Assembly: GCF_033115175.1 (NCBI RefSeq)
Contig: NC_084835.1
Span: forward strand, 31,267,858-31,331,857
From: Lepus europaeus
Taxonomy: Eukaryota; Chordata; Mammalia; Lagomorpha; Leporidae
DNA length: 64,000 nucleotides
Direction of reading: 5' to 3'
Below are positions 63,936 to 64,000 of the stretch, one piece after another. The translations under genes and the position numbers were made by a program. Numbering within the stretch: position 1 is the stretch's first letter; the number at the start of each line of letters is the position of its first letter. The notes beneath the pieces were generated by a model, which worked only from the letters and a program-made list of their open reading frames with translations, was not told the DNA's origin and ran no database searches.

Positions 63936-64000
63936 TCATGTCATGCCCGTTTTGAGCAATATGCTTTGCAGGTCCTCTGGCAATGCTAAGATAATTGCAT
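63936..64000 (-). CDS. DENND6A: DENND6A, last 20 codons (partial at window edge)
   Basis: Reading leftwards from the right edge, the minus strand codes AIILALPEDLQ then SILLKTGMT and TGA at 63936-63938. This matches the C-terminus of human DENND6A as I recall it (ending LPEDLQGILLKTGMT), with one Gly-to-Ser change. DENND6A is a DENN-domain exchange factor for Rab14 on recycling endosomes and controls cadherin shedding; the family is about 608 residues. The expected position supports the call, since DENND6A follows ARF4 on the same strand in human. The rest of the gene is outside the window, and whether the exon continues beyond base 64000 cannot be seen. Confidence 0.88.
   Translation of the reverse strand, partial: AIILALPEDLQSILLKTGMT

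Overview
The window is mammalian nuclear DNA from a lagomorph, most probably European rabbit. Two things show this. About seventy copies of the lagomorph tRNA-derived C-repeat (CSINE) are scattered through it, and the unique exons spell out PDE12, ARF4 and DENND6A in the order known for human chromosome 3p14.3. Coding sequence is under 2 percent of the window; nearly all remaining long ORFs are read-through of SINE or LINE copies.

Layout. (1) Bases 1-2165: last intron stretches and the last two coding exons of PDE12 (+ strand), a mitochondrial 2',5'-phosphodiesterase / poly(A)-specific exonuclease, followed by its 3' UTR and a SINE-rich gap up to about 10.6 kb. (2) Bases about 10.6-29.7 kb: the whole of ARF4 on the minus strand, six coding exons joining to 180 codons without a frame break, with a 3' UTR at the left and a CpG-island promoter at the right. 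PDE12 and ARF4 are convergent. (3) 28.9-30.1 kb: the CpG island, with CCAAT, NRF1-like, ETS-like and two TGACGTG elements, one of which also reads as the Golgi-stress element ACGTGGC. (4) 30.1-61.6 kb: intergenic DNA with a nearly complete but decayed L1 (33.3-42.0 kb), a second decayed L1 (52.4-57.3 kb), an LTR probably of MaLR type, MIR fragments, and two processed pseudogenes lying end to end on the minus strand (PAIP2 and H3.3, 47.1-48.04 kb). (5) 61.6-64.0 kb: SINE-free sequence read as the DENND6A 3' UTR, and at the right edge the last 20 codons of DENND6A (minus strand).

The three genes do not form one pathway. PDE12 works in mitochondrial RNA turnover, ARF4 is a small GTPase of Golgi/post-Golgi traffic, and DENND6A is a Rab14 exchange factor on endosomes. 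The last two share membrane traffic as a theme. I found no CRISPR array, operon, phage or other novel gene system. The most notable items are the PAIP2/H3.3 pseudogene composite, the stress-type element in the ARF4 promoter, head-to-head SINE pairs able to form long hairpins (one inside an ARF4 intron), and several SINE-into-SINE insertions, including two successive insertions at the same target site.
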